Below are positions 43,300 to 54,685 of a DNA stretch of 64,000 nucleotides, piece after piece. Position numbers and translations under genes: made by a program. This stretch comes from Archegozetes longisetosus (taxonomy: Eukaryota > Arthropoda > Arachnida > Sarcoptiformes > Trhypochthoniidae). Location: assembly GCA_018873245.2 (NCBI GenBank), contig JAEMBT020000001.1, positions 7,542,220 through 7,606,219 on the forward strand. The letters are read 5' to 3'. The first letter of the stretch is position 1; every line of letters begins with the position of its first letter. The notes beneath the pieces were generated by a model that did not search any database, was not told where the DNA came from, and saw only the letters and a list, made by a program, of their open reading frames with translations.

Positions 43300-44085
43300 C
43301 TTCAAATTCATATCATTATGTTATCAAACTTTTCAATCAAAACGCTATTAAATTAAACAAAAAAATTAGTTAACAATTAGTCATAAGTAAGACTTGTATT
43401 TTTTTATCCTAAGAAGTTCGAGAAACATTGAGTCAAAATGAAATTTCACTTTCTTCAATCAGATTCTAATACTTTCATTATGATTAATTCAATTTTAGAG
43501 ATATTTATACATTTTCTTAGGTCAATATGCTAAAACTTTTCTTGATTTCTCACATTCAACTATTTTTCGTTGTATTACGATTAAAATTGAAGTTTTATAA
43601 ACTCCTGATTTTTACTTTTAAAGTCCCGATTTCGGTTCTTTTAAGCTCCCGATTCTCGACCGATTTGACCACTTTAAACTCCCGAATAAAACTTGCCCTG
43701 GTGATGAATTTACATTTAAGTGTTGTTTCATTTTATTTCGTCTTTTTGATAGTAATCATTTATATGAAATAATTTAAATTTAAAATGCAGATCATTAATT
43801 CTTACTAATCAGACTGAAATGTAGAATTCATTAAAGATGTAAATAAGTTGTAAAAATATTTCGTTTTTATTATCTAAATTATGATCAACTAGTTAATAAT
43901 TCAAATGTATGTAATTTTTTTATCAAAAAATTATTGTGAGTACAAAATTATTCAGATTTTCTAAATTGAAAGGTGTTGTTTCATTTTAAGTGGAGAAATA
44001 CTGAAATTCTTTAGCAAAACAGATGTAAAGTGTAGTTTTTGGACATTTAAATTCTGAAGGTTCACGTCAATGGTTGAAAGAAGTA
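43300..44085. other. Spacer and 3' flank of the copy E unit
   Basis: From 43,725 it matches the flank of copy D at 38.24 kb. No gene; the frame 43,527-43,772 has no recognisable domain. Confidence 0.5.
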
Positions 44086-44093
44086 ATTCATAT

Positions 44094-44774
44094 TTGAGAT
44101 GGCATCGGAATTGGGACAGGATTGGGATTCAACTTAAAAAGTCGGGACGGGCGGGATTAAAGTTTTAATAAAATGCTCCGGACGGAATCAGGATTTCTGA
44201 AAATTATTAAAAAATCCCGTAAACAGATTTGGTTTTTAATATATTTATATTAATACTATAACAGCGTTTAAGTTTAGGGTTTTTATCGATAACAAACCTT
44301 TAAAGTAGTATCATTAGTACTAATGCTTTAATTGCGCGTGGTTTTTGGTCAAATACTTGGTCGCATGTTTGAAAATGTAAACAAAACTGTCGTTTGTGTT
44401 CATTGACATCAGCTTTATTTATAATACAAAATTTATTTTGGTTTAAGTTTCAGGACAAATTTCCGCGCTTGTTTAAATTATTCATTAAACTTTATAGTGT
44501 TTCTGCTACTAATTTATCAAGAGAAAGAAATTTTAACTATGCAGGATTGACCCTAACGGACAGAAGAAATAGATTAGATTCCGATAAAGTTAATGAAATT
44601 CTTTTGTAAGAACTAATTTTGATTTATTGAATAAAAGTTTTGATATTAAAAAAATGTTTAATATTTTCGGGATGGGACACAATTTTATTCATTCGGGACA
44701 GGACAGGACCGGAATTTTAGAAAAAGGAGAGGAACGGGATCGGAACCTAAAAATCGCCCCGATTGCCATCTCTA
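44094..44774 (+). mobile_element. hAT deletion derivative with 8-bp TSD
   Basis: ATTCATAT is duplicated at 44086-44093 and 44775-44782. The left end TTGAGATGGCATCGG and the right end, reverse-complemented TAGAGATGGCAATCGGGG, are hAT-type termini. The paralogous flank at 38.60 kb lacks the 681-bp insert. Inside are GGGAC-rich subterminal words (GGGACAGG, GGGACGGG, GGGACAGGACAGGACCGG) at both ends and a transposase scrap. Confidence 0.9.
44453..44609 (+). pseudogene. hAT transposase C-terminal exon fragment
   Basis: After a splice-acceptor-like TTTCAG at 44,447-44,452, the frame reads DKFPRLFKLFIKLYSVSATN and LSRERNFNYAGLTLTDRRNR, ending DKVNEILL before TAA. This is the hAT dimerisation motif (S-A-T-x-x-x-S-E-R-x-F-S-x-A-G-L-x-L-T-D-R-R-N-R-L). 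Only this last exon remains, so the element is non-autonomous. Confidence 0.8.
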
Positions 44775-44782
44775 ATTCATAT

Positions 44783-45823
44783 GTTCTCTACTAGTGTCAA
44801 AACATGAATAATTAAATAATGAGTTTGGGCGGTCAATGATCAGTAATGTTCGGCCGATCACCCAATACCCTACGATGAGGCGTTGGATCGAAATTAAGCT
44901 CTTTTCTTTAACTGCGACAATTTCATTTCATTTTTATGTCTAAATCAGGACTCGCGAAGATTCCCATTCTAAACGAATAATATGTACTATGACTTCCAAA
45001 GGTCTTGTTAAACTCTGCGCTAAGATATGATTGAATAAAACTTAATTTTTAACTTTAAGTTTATAGTAATGATAGTATGCATTCATAAAATAGTATTTAG
45101 TGACAGTGAGTTTCATAGCATTTGCTCAAAATTTCGACTATAATTTTCTGCGAAATTTCAATTTTTACAAAGACTTTTGGAGGTCATATTACAACTGTTA
45201 GTAACTGAATCTATAAGTTAAACTTTGTTTTTTGAACTTCAACTGTGAGTTGTACAGTTGTGTGAGAATAAATTCTTGATGTGAAAAAAGTTAACGTTTT
45301 AGGGATTAAATTTCAACTTTATAAAGTGAATTAACATGAGCCAAATAAAACTTCTCCCCTATCAATAATTAACTTTTATTTCATAGAAGATCACAAATAA
45401 CTGATAATGAAATGATTAAATACTTTTTGTTAATCATTTCGTACATATTATTCACAACAGACTTATATTCACACAAAGTTAGAAAGTTTTGGGTTTGAAG
45501 TTTTGAGAGTGAACTTTTAAAAAACTCATATTCTTTGGTATTACGCACTCAGAATTTTTGATTAAATAAGGATTTTTAACCGCCTATCAGTGATTCACTG
45601 AAAAAATGTATTCTGACACAACTTTAGCAGTACTGTATTATTGAAACGAATTTTGAGAGTGAGCGCCGTTATTATGTAGTTAAGGAGAACACTGAGCTAG
45701 TAGAGAACACTCTAGATAGATTATACCAAAGAGGCATATGCACTTAAATTACTGCTGTTTATAGGATTTTTTTCACTTAGTCTTGGATAGTAAAATTCCA
45801 AAGTCATCATTTTTAGTTCAAAT
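44783..45823. other. 3' flank of copy E (continued)
   Basis: Non-coding; resumes the match to the copy D flank (38.61-39.07 kb), including GAGTTTGGGCGGT and CAATACCCT. Confidence 0.55.
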
Positions 45824-46207
45824 CATGATCGGATTAAAGGCGGAACAAATGGAGCAGTTGCTCCGGGGCCCCGCCCGACGGTTCTCCTTAATGCAGTGAA
45901 ATAATAACTAACATATTTACTTCGTTGTAAGAAAAAATAGAACCAAATATAATAAAAGGTGTGAAATAAAAATTGTTGTATATCTTATAGTTAAGAACAG
46001 TTCTTCGTAGCATAGACTTCGATGATTTGATCAATGACTTTGCTAGAGCAAAGGCACGGAAAGCTCATTTTTATATATAAATCAGCAAATGTACCAAACA
46101 AATAAAGCTTAATTCTAGAAGTTTTTGATATCTAGTACTTTTCTGGGGTAAGGGGCTCAACTTTTTGAAGTTGTTCCAAGGCCTTCTACCACCTTAATCC
46201 GGCCTCG
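45824..46207. mobile_element. hAT-type MITE with 8-bp TSD
   Basis: GTTCAAAT is duplicated at 45816-45823 and 46208-46215, and the copy D flank at 39.07 kb has a single GGTTCAAATTAG. The ends are CATGATCGGATTAAAGGCGG and, reverse-complemented, CGAGGCCGGATTAAGGTGG, diverged hAT-like termini. It is 384 bp, has GC-rich ends (TCCGGGGCCCCGCCCGACGG) and no coding sequence. Confidence 0.85.
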
Positions 46208-46624
46208 GTTCAAATTAATTGTATTTTATTGGTTGTAGAGTTAAGGCATTGCTTTCAGAAAGAGCTAGCGCTTAACTACTTTTTTGTAAAGTTCAAAACG
46301 CGTTCATTTATCTTATTCTGAATTTAGTTTAAAGAAACTTTATTCTAATAGCAAGAGCTTTTCAATAACTATTAAAACACAATTTGAAAAGTAAGATTTT
46401 ATTGTATAAGAAACATGACTTAAGATTTATCAGTTTAAAGTAGCTCTATTTGAGAATTCATTTTTGGTAAAATATTTAAACTTTATTTTTAACAGATGAT
46501 TATTACATTGGTAAACTGAAATAAAATGTAATATTTGAAGAATTAATTATGTAATACAGGTTTGAATAGTTACTTAAGCATTAAAATCAATTAATATAGC
46601 ATAATTCAAAAATTCAAATAGTTT

Positions 46625-48037
46625 TTAGAAACATTTTATTATGAGACTGATTATTGCATAAACACTTAATCCTAACCATATTCCCAATAGACCACCAAAA
46701 TTTGCAATGAATGATATAAATGTAATTTCAGGTAAGTGTTCGATCGATTGATCAGACAATCGACTATGTACTACATAAATTAAAGTTCTTTTATCCCATG
46801 GAGAAAGTTCTAAATTACTTTTGTCTTTCTGGTCAAATTCATAAATATGTTTATAACATTCATTCTGACACTTATCATCACAAATCGATAAAACTTTATG
46901 ATAATCTTCATATGCGCAATCATAAGAATCTTGACAAATCTTAGCTGTTTTATTTTTAATAAAAATTTCTTTTCTCCATAAAGATCCAGTTTGTAGAACA
47001 CATTCACCACAATTCTTCTGCAAGCCTTTCATCAGACATTGATTAACGCAATCCGTTCTAAGACTTTCATGATTTTCATCATTCAAATCATAATTGCGAC
47101 AGTTAGTCAAATATTTTGGTGGTAATAATTTAATTTCAGTTCTGGAATAAGTTATTTTATATTCATGACCACTTATTAATGGTATATATTCATCACCATA
47201 AAAAAGAGTGGGAATAGAGTTAGAAGAATGTATTGCAAACTGCATTGACTGATTTTTATCATAAATGTTAGGTGGAAACCATTTTGTATCGTGATTTATT
47301 TGAATAACTATATAACCCACATTCATTCTGAAATTTCTCCATTTCTCCTTTAAATCACTGAAAAATGTATAGCATTTTGATCCAAACATATCAAAATCTG
47401 TCATTGAAATAGACTCAACAGGGTCTAAGTCTGTTATATTCACATTTTCTATAGATTCAATATTATTATCATTTCGAACTGTTCCCTTAACTAGAATTTC
47501 GATAGCTTGTTTTGTGTCCAAATCTTTGTATTGATCGTCTATATAGCTATCAATTATCTCAAATGTTTTAATAGGTCTTTTCGTAAAATTGAAAGGAATA
47601 CTCAAATTGTCGAACAAGTTGTAAACTGGTATTTTATAATTTTTACCGGATTCTGTGAAATTATCATAAAAAATACTTTCCAAAATATTCTTCAGGGTTT
47701 CATTATTAAAATCACTATCATTTACATTATTAATGATGTTCTGATATCCTTCGTAAGCATGTTTCATTTGTGGATACAGTTGAGCAACTTTTTCCATTGA
47801 TATAAATGCTGGATAACAGATAGTAATAGCTGGAAGTTTATTGTACTTATTAATTGATTTTCCAACATTAATACTGACGACTGTTTGTCCAGTTGAATAT
47901 TGAGCAACAATTTGACAAGTTTGATATATTAAACCACAAATGCAAATCATACTAATCAACAATTTTACGAAAAATAAGCATTTATCTTTTTTGGTCATTT
48001 CAGAGAACTTTTTGTCACTTTCTGTTATTTCGCTCAT
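46625..48037 (-). CDS. DEG/ENaC family sodium channel subunit (copy E, intact)
   Basis: A 470-residue single-exon frame. An upstream in-frame ATG at 48091 would add 18 residues, but the start at 48037 (MSEITESDKKFSEM) matches the paralogues. TM1 is LFFVKLLISMICICGLIYQT, followed by KLPAITICYP, the Cys-rich ectodomain, and TM2 NFGGLLGIWLGLSVYAI ending in LIIKCF. A cysteine conserved in copies A and D (CVPQTGCLW) is Ser here (CVLQTGSLW), and pseudogene F shares this change. VGQCLMKG is VNQCLMKG. The loss may remove one extracellular disulfide but the frame is otherwise intact. The central region is almost identical to pseudogene F. Confidence 0.88.
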   Translation of the reverse strand: MSEITESDKKFSEMTKKDKCLFFVKLLISMICICGLIYQTCQIVAQYSTGQTVVSINVGKSINKYNKLPAITICYPAFISMEKVAQLYPQMKHAYEGYQNIINNVNDSDFNNETLKNILESIFYDNFTESGKNYKIPVYNLFDNLSIPFNFTKRPIKTFEIIDSYIDDQYKDLDTKQAIEILVKGTVRNDNNIESIENVNITDLDPVESISMTDFDMFGSKCYTFFSDLKEKWRNFRMNVGYIVIQINHDTKWFPPNIYDKNQSMQFAIHSSNSIPTLFYGDEYIPLISGHEYKITYSRTEIKLLPPKYLTNCRNYDLNDENHESLRTDCVNQCLMKGLQKNCGECVLQTGSLWRKEIFIKNKTAKICQDSYDCAYEDYHKVLSICDDKCQNECYKHIYEFDQKDKSNLELSPWDKRTLIYVVHSRLSDQSIEHLPEITFISFIANFGGLLGIWLGLSVYAIISLIIKCF

Positions 48038-48091
48038 TTTGTTATTAATAAGTTGAATAATAATTTTTCGTATAAAATTAACTTTTAGCAA

Positions 48092-49676
48092 ACCAGAGAA
48101 CTGTATTAAATTAACCCATATTTAAAATCAATAAAACGAAACTAAAATATCGTTTTATGGCAAGTCATGAGAAGCATAAAATTGGCATTTAATAACTTCA
48201 CTATATTCTCGATAATATTTTAATCACATAAATTATATGTACATGATTTCAATCTGTAGTTTTAAGACTTGTACTATTTGTTACTTGGTTCCAGAACTGA
48301 ATTTCTAGGCAGTTTTTATTGAAACGTGTGCACTCCTTCAAAATAGAATAACAGAGCTAACACTAGTACCTCACGTTACATGTATAACATTGAATAGGAT
48401 TTTATTTACCACATTTAGAAGTGCCGTCTAGTTTACAGTTCTAATTTTGCCACTTTTCAGCAAATTTTAAATACTTTCGAATCGTTTATGGTATTTAATG
48501 AATAATATTAACAAAAAAATAATAGAAAATATTGGTTTTGTTTTTGTATTTTGTTTTTTTACAATTTATTGATTATTGAATTACTTGTTAATTCATATAA
48601 AATTTTTAACAATGAATATATTCGTCGAAAATATTCTATAATTCAATGTGAAAAAACAGAAAATATAATTTTGATCTTTTATATTGCAATATAAAATAAT
48701 GTCTCCTCACAGAGTATAAGTTCTAAGTACTTTATTAGTTAAGTTACTTAATATACATATGGGTAAGTACTGACTTGTTCCTTGGAGGGCTTTGCATTTT
48801 AAAGGTTTTACTATGTTGGGTGGACTTTAGGGGGAAGGTCGTGCGTTTGAGTTAGCATAACTATAAGGAGGTGTTTAAATTTTCTTGCAAATTACCCTCG
48901 CCGGAAGCGTTTTCGTCCCTGAAAACATTGTTTGATTATTTAAATCATTTATTTTTTTTTACAACAACTTAAGTAAAAATAGTTTTAAGAATAGGGTAAA
49001 TAAAATAATAGTTCTAAGAGGGGTATAAATGGTTTTAAGATTAATATAATAACATTTGTAGCGTCTGGAGCGTAGTGTGTGTGAGACCTCGATTCCACAT
49101 GTTCCGGTGAGGTCTTTATGATCATAGCATGTTCACAGCAGATTGGTTTTAAGGAAGTTATGCGCTATTTTTGATTTTAGTCTATTGTTTTGTTCTCTTG
49201 TTGTGAGTGGTTTTGATGACATTTTTCAGAGTAAGTAAATATTTTTGTTGTGTTTACATTTAATTTTCTTAATTTTCTTATAGATTCATGTTTATATATT
49301 TTATGTTGGCCTTTTGTAGCTTTTTTTGTTGGTTTGAATAGTTTTGGTTATTTCGGATTTTATACAATTTTAAACTTATTCGGGTAAGTAAAAAATTTTT
49401 TTCTAAACTTTTATATGTTTTTGTCAATTTTTTTGTTGATTTTAATGTATTTACGATTGAATTAGCTTTTTGTAGGTTAACTTGGTTTTGGTCATACAAT
49501 ATCATTAAAAATAAATATTTTTAAAAGGTATGTATTGTGAATGAGTTTGCACTTTCAATAACAATATAAAGGTGTTTTTTTAAATAGTAAGCTAAGGTGT
49601 TTTATTAATTGTTTTTTGTAACTTTCGTAGCTTGTATTTTTTTTAATAAACTGATTTTCTATTTTTATAGGTCTGC
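48092..49676. other. Upstream flank of copy E, then T/G-rich region
   Basis: 48,092-48,450 matches the copy D upstream flank and lacks the foldback element. From about 48,780 the composition changes (GGTTTTAAG, GTGTTT words) and homology to the unit ends. No gene is recognised; it may be the 5' part of the mobile or host unit encoding the chromodomain-like segment that follows. Confidence 0.4.
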
Positions 49677-49716
49677 TAACAGGAGAGTCAAACAAAGAGG
49701 ATGAGTGAAAAAATGA

Positions 49717-50613
49717 CTATCAAGAAACAATATCAAGAGTAATGGTGGTAAACTATCTTATTGGAAGAAGATCAAGTTGGGCGAGAGGGATGTTTTCGTT
49801 CCGGACGCGCTGGAACCAGAATTCTATCCCGAAGTTATTGCAGGCCAGGAATGGTGTCACATCGAGAAGATTGTGGAAGAACGCGTAGTGAACCATCGAG
49901 TTGAATACAGGGTCGGTTATGGAGGTTTTGGTGAAGATGAAGACCAGTGGGTGCCAGCTGAGCAGGTGGACGTCGTAGTTCGCAACGCGTGGGTTAATAA
50001 AACAGAAATTATTCCATCCGCCGGTAACAGTTACGTCAGTGTTGACGAATTGACCGATGGTAAGGTGTTCGAAGGGAAGACCAATATTGGCTGGAAACGA
50101 TACTTAGGAGTTGGAGAAGACGATCACATGAAGGCAGTTTATGAAGTATTGGAAGAGTTGGTAGAAGGTGGATATTACTCGTATGACGAAGGTTTTAAAA
50201 GCTATGGGATATATATATTTTTTGATTTGATGATAATTTTGATTAAGATATATTTAATAAGCCCCTTAGAAATCAATATGGATTATTGTGAAATTTTAAC
50301 CCTATTTTGGCGAAAGATTTATGGTCGCTGGTGTGGTTTAGGCGCAAATCAGATTGTTGTCTTTGATAAGATTCTGGGTCGCCTTCACTCTAGGAAGTCC
50401 GATGCCATGAAGTGGGAAAGGGATAACCGAGAGTTCGGCGGGACGTTTCTTCCCGATCAGAAGAGAGCAAAAACTGAAATGCTGAAATTTCTGGCTGGAA
50501 GTGAAATGTTGGTATCATTGGTGATATCGCCTCAAACTTTGATAAACTCTAGGATACCTAAGTACGCCCATGCAGTAGTGTACTTAGTGAGCAATAATGG
50601 AATTGGGAGGTGA
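49717..50613 (+). CDS. Chromodomain-like protein, unassigned
   Basis: After an acceptor-like TTTTTATAG at 49,668-49,676 and a stop at 49,714, a frame opens that is clearly GC-richer than its surroundings. It has a short lead-in (GGKLSYWKKIKLGERDVFVP), then a chromodomain-like segment: EWCHIEKIVEERVVNHRVEY, RVGYGGFGEDEDQWVPAEQV. This matches the E-x-I-x-x-x-R ... Y-x-V-x-Y-x-G-x-x-x-x-x-D-x-W-x-P chromodomain pattern. The part encoded at about 50,200-50,330 is hydrophobic and AT-rich, unlike the rest, and may be an unspliced intron. The frame then resumes (LPDQKRAKTEMLKFLAGSEM) to a TGA. Chromodomains read histone marks and also occur at the end of some Ty3/gypsy integrases. I cannot decide between a host gene fragment and a mobile-element part. 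Confidence 0.45.
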   Translation, partial: LSRNNIKSNGGKLSYWKKIKLGERDVFVPDALEPEFYPEVIAGQEWCHIEKIVEERVVNHRVEYRVGYGGFGEDEDQWVPAEQVDVVVRNAWVNKTEIIPSAGNSYVSVDELTDGKVFEGKTNIGWKRYLGVGEDDHMKAVYEVLEELVEGGYYSYDEGFKSYGIYIFFDLMIILIKIYLISPLEINMDYCEILTLFWRKIYGRWCGLGANQIVVFDKILGRLHSRKSDAMKWERDNREFGGTFLPDQKRAKTEMLKFLAGSEMLVSLVISPQTLINSRIPKYAHAVVYLVSNNGIGR

Positions 50614-50656
50614 AAATGTAAGTATCGAGATATAATTGAAATCTTGATTTTAAAAA

Positions 50657-50942
50657 TTGATTTTTATCTTCTATTTCATAGTATATTGTTTTGATCTGAT
50701 GGAGGAGTCAGCAGCCAACAAACATCCTCCGGTTTATCTTCTAAATAAGGATTTCTTTGGGACTACCGACTTTGGGATTTTGGGCATTCGGATGGCAACG
50801 AAAAGAGAAGACATGTGTGGAGAATGCAGTTCGATCCATAGCTTGTCTATTAGATGGTTTGTCAATTGAGGCTACAGATTCATCATTCATTAGATGGCGC
50901 CTCTATACGAAGCACGATCCGATGGGGGGGGGGAGAGAATAG
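50657..50942 (+). pseudogene. Possible further coding part of the chromodomain-like gene
   Basis: After an intron-like stretch (GTAAGTATC at 50,619; TTCTATTTCATAG at about 50,670-50,682), two overlapping frames join if one base is changed near 50,760: one reads EESAANKHPPVYLLNKDFFG, the other LGFWAFGWQRKEKTCVENAV to a TAG at 50,940. No domain is recognised. The 3' end has a ten-G run followed by AGAGAA. Confidence 0.3.
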
Positions 50943-51017
50943 CTAAAATAGTCTAAATAATCTTTTTATAATTCTGTTAAATTATTAATTTCTGAGTATG
51001 TATGACACACCAAAGAT

Positions 51018-53725
51018 TTAATAAAATTGAGTTTTTATTATATTAAGTTTCTTGTTTACAATACCTTCTATTTCATAGTTGACCCTATTTGGATAGACTT
51101 TTGTTATGGTAAAGACTCCGTGGTATGAATTCAAAAGCTTTTGTGATTTACCTACTATTCTAGTGGGGTAGTGCACTAATACCTTATCCCCTTCTTTGTA
51201 GAAGACATTTCTGTCTTTTGTCGTAGAATCTTTTATTTCGGCTCGCTGCTTTTTCAAGATTTGTTCTGACTATGCTATGCTTAACCTCTAAGCCTTTTTC
51301 TAAACTTGTCATATAATCGTCTTCAGTAGAAATTTCAGTTTGCATAACAGGCAGAACTCGGTCGGGAGGTAAAATAGGCTCCCTTCCATAAAGTAAGTGA
51401 AAAGGTGAGAAACCTGTACTAGGATTAATACTAGTGTTATATCCAAAAGTAACCCATTGTAAGCCTTCGTCCCACAACTCTTGTTTCTTATCGCAATATG
51501 CTGCCAGCATATTGATTAGAGTTTGGTTATATTTTTCGGCTAGACCGTTACATTGTGCGTGATAGCTAGTAGTAGTTACATGTTTAACAGCTAGTCTTTC
51601 ATAAATCGCTTGGCTGAAACGCGCACGAAATTGCACGCTTGTCTGTTAAAAGCATTTTTAGAGCACCATATTTGCAGATTATCTCATCGATTATAAAATC
51701 GGCTGCTATTTCCTTTGTAGCTGCCTTGATAGCCTTGCAGACAGCCCACTTAGTGAAATAGTCAGTAGCTACTATAATATACGTATTTCCAGCACTTGAC
51801 AGTCTGAATCTGCCTAAAAAGTCACAGCCAACCAAATCAAACGGCTGTTCTTTGGTAATAGGGATCATAAACCCAGCAGGTGGTAGAAGAGGTTTCTTTT
51901 TGACTGGCATGCGTTGCAGCTCTCAACATACTCTTCTATATCTTTTCTCATTCCAGGCCAATAGAACCGGCTCATGATTTTATCGGTAGTCTTATTTATC
52001 CCAAGATGTGATCCACTTATAGGGTCATCGTGATATGAATATAATGTTTCTAATCTTAGCGCTAGTGGTAAACAAAGGGCGAGTTTTTTTCATTTCCAAT
52101 CTTAACCTTTTTGTATAGGATTTCGTCATAAATGACGTAGTTGTTAAAAATATATGTATCGATGCGTCCCGTTGGGTTTTTAATCATTTCGTAAATCTTG
52201 TTGAAATGGTAGTTGTTGGACTGTAATTCAGGCAAATCCTGATTCAATGATCGCTGGTTACTACTAGTTATGCTGACAGCGGCAAGACAATGTTTCTCGA
52301 TGTTATCGTCTAATAATTCAGGATCATGGACAGGATATCTACTCAATGCGTCAGCGTCAACATTCAATTGCCACTTCTATGTCGGATTTCATAGTCGAAG
52401 CCCTGTAGGTGTAATGACCATCTGGTAAGTCTATTATTCATTGACTTCTTTTCCGACATCCACTGCAATGCCATATGGTCAGTAACAATAACAAATTTAG
52501 TTCCGAGAAGGTATTGTTGACATTTCACAACAACCTTTACAATGGCAAGGCATTCAATTTCCGATATTGAATAAAAATTATTCTTTTCAGAATTATGAAA
52601 CAGCCAAATTTGGAAGCAAAACGGGTTCAATTTGTCGTTGATTTTATGATACAGGACCCCACCGACTCCAGTCAAAGACCCATCTGTGTGTACTTCTATA
52701 GGTAACTTATTGTTAAAGTGTACCAATACGGGAGCTGGACAGATGGCTTTCTTAAGGTCATCGAATGCCTTTTGTTGATCAGGTCCCCATACAATAGGTC
52801 TGGTTTTCTGTGAAAGAGATTGTTTTCTATTCTGCTTAGAGTTATTCTTATGAATATTGCTCGCGTATGGGTTGTGTTCCTTTTTCGTGAGACGGATAAG
52901 CGGTTCAGCAATTTTTGCGAAATTTTTGACATGCCTTCTATAAAACCCTGCTAAACCAACAAAAGATCTCACATGGCGTAGATTTTCAGGTTTTGGGAAT
53001 CTCATTATGGCGCTTACCTTTTCAGGATCAAGTTCGACTCCTTTTTCAGATATTTTGAAGCCTAAGAAATTTACTTCAACTTGAAAGAAAAAGCATTTCT
53101 CAGGCTTTAAGGTCATTCCGGACTTAAGTATTCTTTCGAATACTACACGCAGATGTTCAAAATGGTCATCGTGGCTCTTACTAAAGATCAAGTCATCATC
53201 GAAATAGAGAACAATCATTTTATTTATTAGGCCTCCAAATATTTTATATTGTGTTCTCATGAGCGAGCTTGGGGCGGTTTTCATACCGAAGCTCATTCTT
53301 TTCAGACGATATTGCCCGTCTTGTGTAACAAAAGAAACTATATCCCTAAAGGGAGCAGCTATAAGTTTCTGAAGGAACCCATATTTATAATCTAACAATA
53401 ATGTTACTTTTGCATCACCTATAGCTTCAATACTGGCCTGAACATCTGGGATGGGGAAAGCATCATCTTTTATAATCTTGTTTAACTTTCTTAAATCAAT
53501 ACACATTCTTCGTTCCGGTTTACCATTCTTATCTAATGTTTTTTTGTCCACCAGAACTACAGGGAAAGCCCATGCGCTGTTACATTCCTCTATTATGTCC
53601 AAGTCAAGCCATTCTTTTACCTGTTTATTTATTTCTTCCCTTAAAGCTGGTCCATACTTGTAAGGAAAGCATTTGATAGGTTTTTGGTTTGATTCCTTCT
53701 GAGGAACACATGCTCTTAAATGTGG
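51018..53725 (-). mobile_element. Ty3/gypsy retrotransposon pol region, decayed
   Basis: Contains reverse transcriptase, RNase H and integrase in Ty3/gypsy order on the minus strand. Neither LTRs nor gag could be recognised. The upstream side is replaced at about 53,725 by the Merlin-type transposase, and the downstream side runs into the chromodomain-like segment. It differs from the retrotransposon at the left edge, whose pol is not visible. Confidence 0.85.
51018..53725 (-). pseudogene. Gypsy pol: RT, RNase H, integrase with frameshifts
   Basis: Minus-strand order: RT start (KCFPYKYGPALREEINKQVK, about 53,680), then WAFPVVLVDKK, LLLDYKYGFLQK (first catalytic Asp), RMSFGMKTAPS, and VLYFDDDLIFS (YxDD box). 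RNase H follows: IEVHTDGSLTGVGGVLYHK, EIECLAIVKV, VIVTDHMALQWM (D-E-D). Next comes the HHCC zinc-binding region (SHLGINKT, YWPGMRKDIEEYVESCNACQ). The integrase core has FDLVGCDFLGRF, MLLTDKRA and NGLAEKYNQTL (D-D-E), then a C-terminal KEGDKVLVHYPTRI. The enzyme would copy element RNA to DNA and insert it. The RT/RNase H frame (53,602-52,364) is intact; frameshifts near 52,365, 52,065, 51,900, 51,640 and 51,240 break the rest. The connection region is unusually charged (KKEHNPYASNIHKNNSKQNR). Confidence 0.88.
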
Positions 53726-53729
53726 ATCG

Positions 53730-54685
53730 CCGATGAGGAAGGAAAACCATGATCATAAGCTTGGCTGGCGTCTGCGCTGCGTCAATAGGAGTAAATGTAA
53801 CAACTGTCGCAAGCGTCGAAAATGCTCATCCATCTGTTGTGAAACAATGAACCCCTTGGATTTGACATTATTTAGTCGCTCTCATCTGACTTTTCGGCAA
53901 GTTTTTCAGTCAAGACATCCGCAGAGCAACTCGCGATCTCTAAGAAGACAATTATTGATTGTTTCAACATAGCTCGACAAGTCCCGAAATATTTTGGAGA
54001 CGATTCAGCTATAATCGGGGGTCCCGGCTTAACAGTAGTGATCGATGAGAGCCATATTTACCGACACAAGTTTAGTCGAGGATGTGAACCGCTTTTATCA
54101 TCAATTTGGGTTGTAGGTGGAATCTGTCGCGAGACTGGTCAATGTTTTATTGAAAAAACTGAGATTCGAGATAAACAAACTCTACATGACATTATCAGAC
54201 GGCGTGTTCACTGGGGTTCGATCATTATAACTGATTTCTGGAAAGGTTATCTTGGAGTCATCAATGCGTGCAATATGGCAGCACATTTCAGAGTCAACCA
54301 TAAACTCAGATTCGCTGAAAGAATCAAAATAGATAACGAAAATGGTGATATTGAAATTCACGTCCATACGAACACTATTGAAAGATTATGGAGGGGATTA
54401 AAACGTAGCATTAAATGCGTCCGAGAATACACAAATGAAAAAGGCGATCGAGTAAATTGGGTAGATACTTATTTGCATCGTTTTTCTTATTTCCACAATT
54501 TTTTGGACTGCTTATCTAGCGACGATTTGCGTTTTGAACGATTCTTACAAGATATCAAAGAAGTTTTTCCTGGTCTTTCAATTCCATCTGCCAATAGCCT
54601 AGAAGATTTAGCATCAGATTCATGTTCAGATACAGAAATTGAATTTAGTCACGATGAATTTGATGAAGATTCAGACAAAAGTTAG
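53730..54685 (+). pseudogene. Merlin-type (ISXO2-like) transposase
   Basis: Merlin elements are eukaryotic cut-and-paste transposons related to bacterial IS1595. The N-terminal part (53,733 on) reads HDHKLGWRLRCVNRSKCNNC, a partial zinc-binding motif, then shifts frame. The catalytic part is open from about 53,960 to 54,685: CFNIARQVPKYFGDDSA, then TVVIDESHIYRHKFSRGCEP (first Asp), GSIIITDFWKGYLGV (second Asp), HTNTIERLWRGLKRSIK (N-x-I-E, third acidic residue), and an acidic Ser/Asp-rich tail (DSCSDTEIEFSHDEFDEDS). One or more frameshifts lie between 53,800 and 53,960. It sits exactly where the gypsy reverse transcriptase is interrupted, so it probably inserted into or recombined with that element. 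Confidence 0.8.

Noticed and set aside
47507-47800. 97-codon plus frame (a near twin at 61,006-61,272)
   Set aside because: Antisense of DEG/ENaC coding sequence; it is conserved only because the sense strand is.
49777-53725. One retrotransposon combining the chromodomain segment with the gypsy pol
   Set aside because: They lie on opposite strands, and the pol frame has its own stop at 51,018, so the chromodomain is not its integrase tail.
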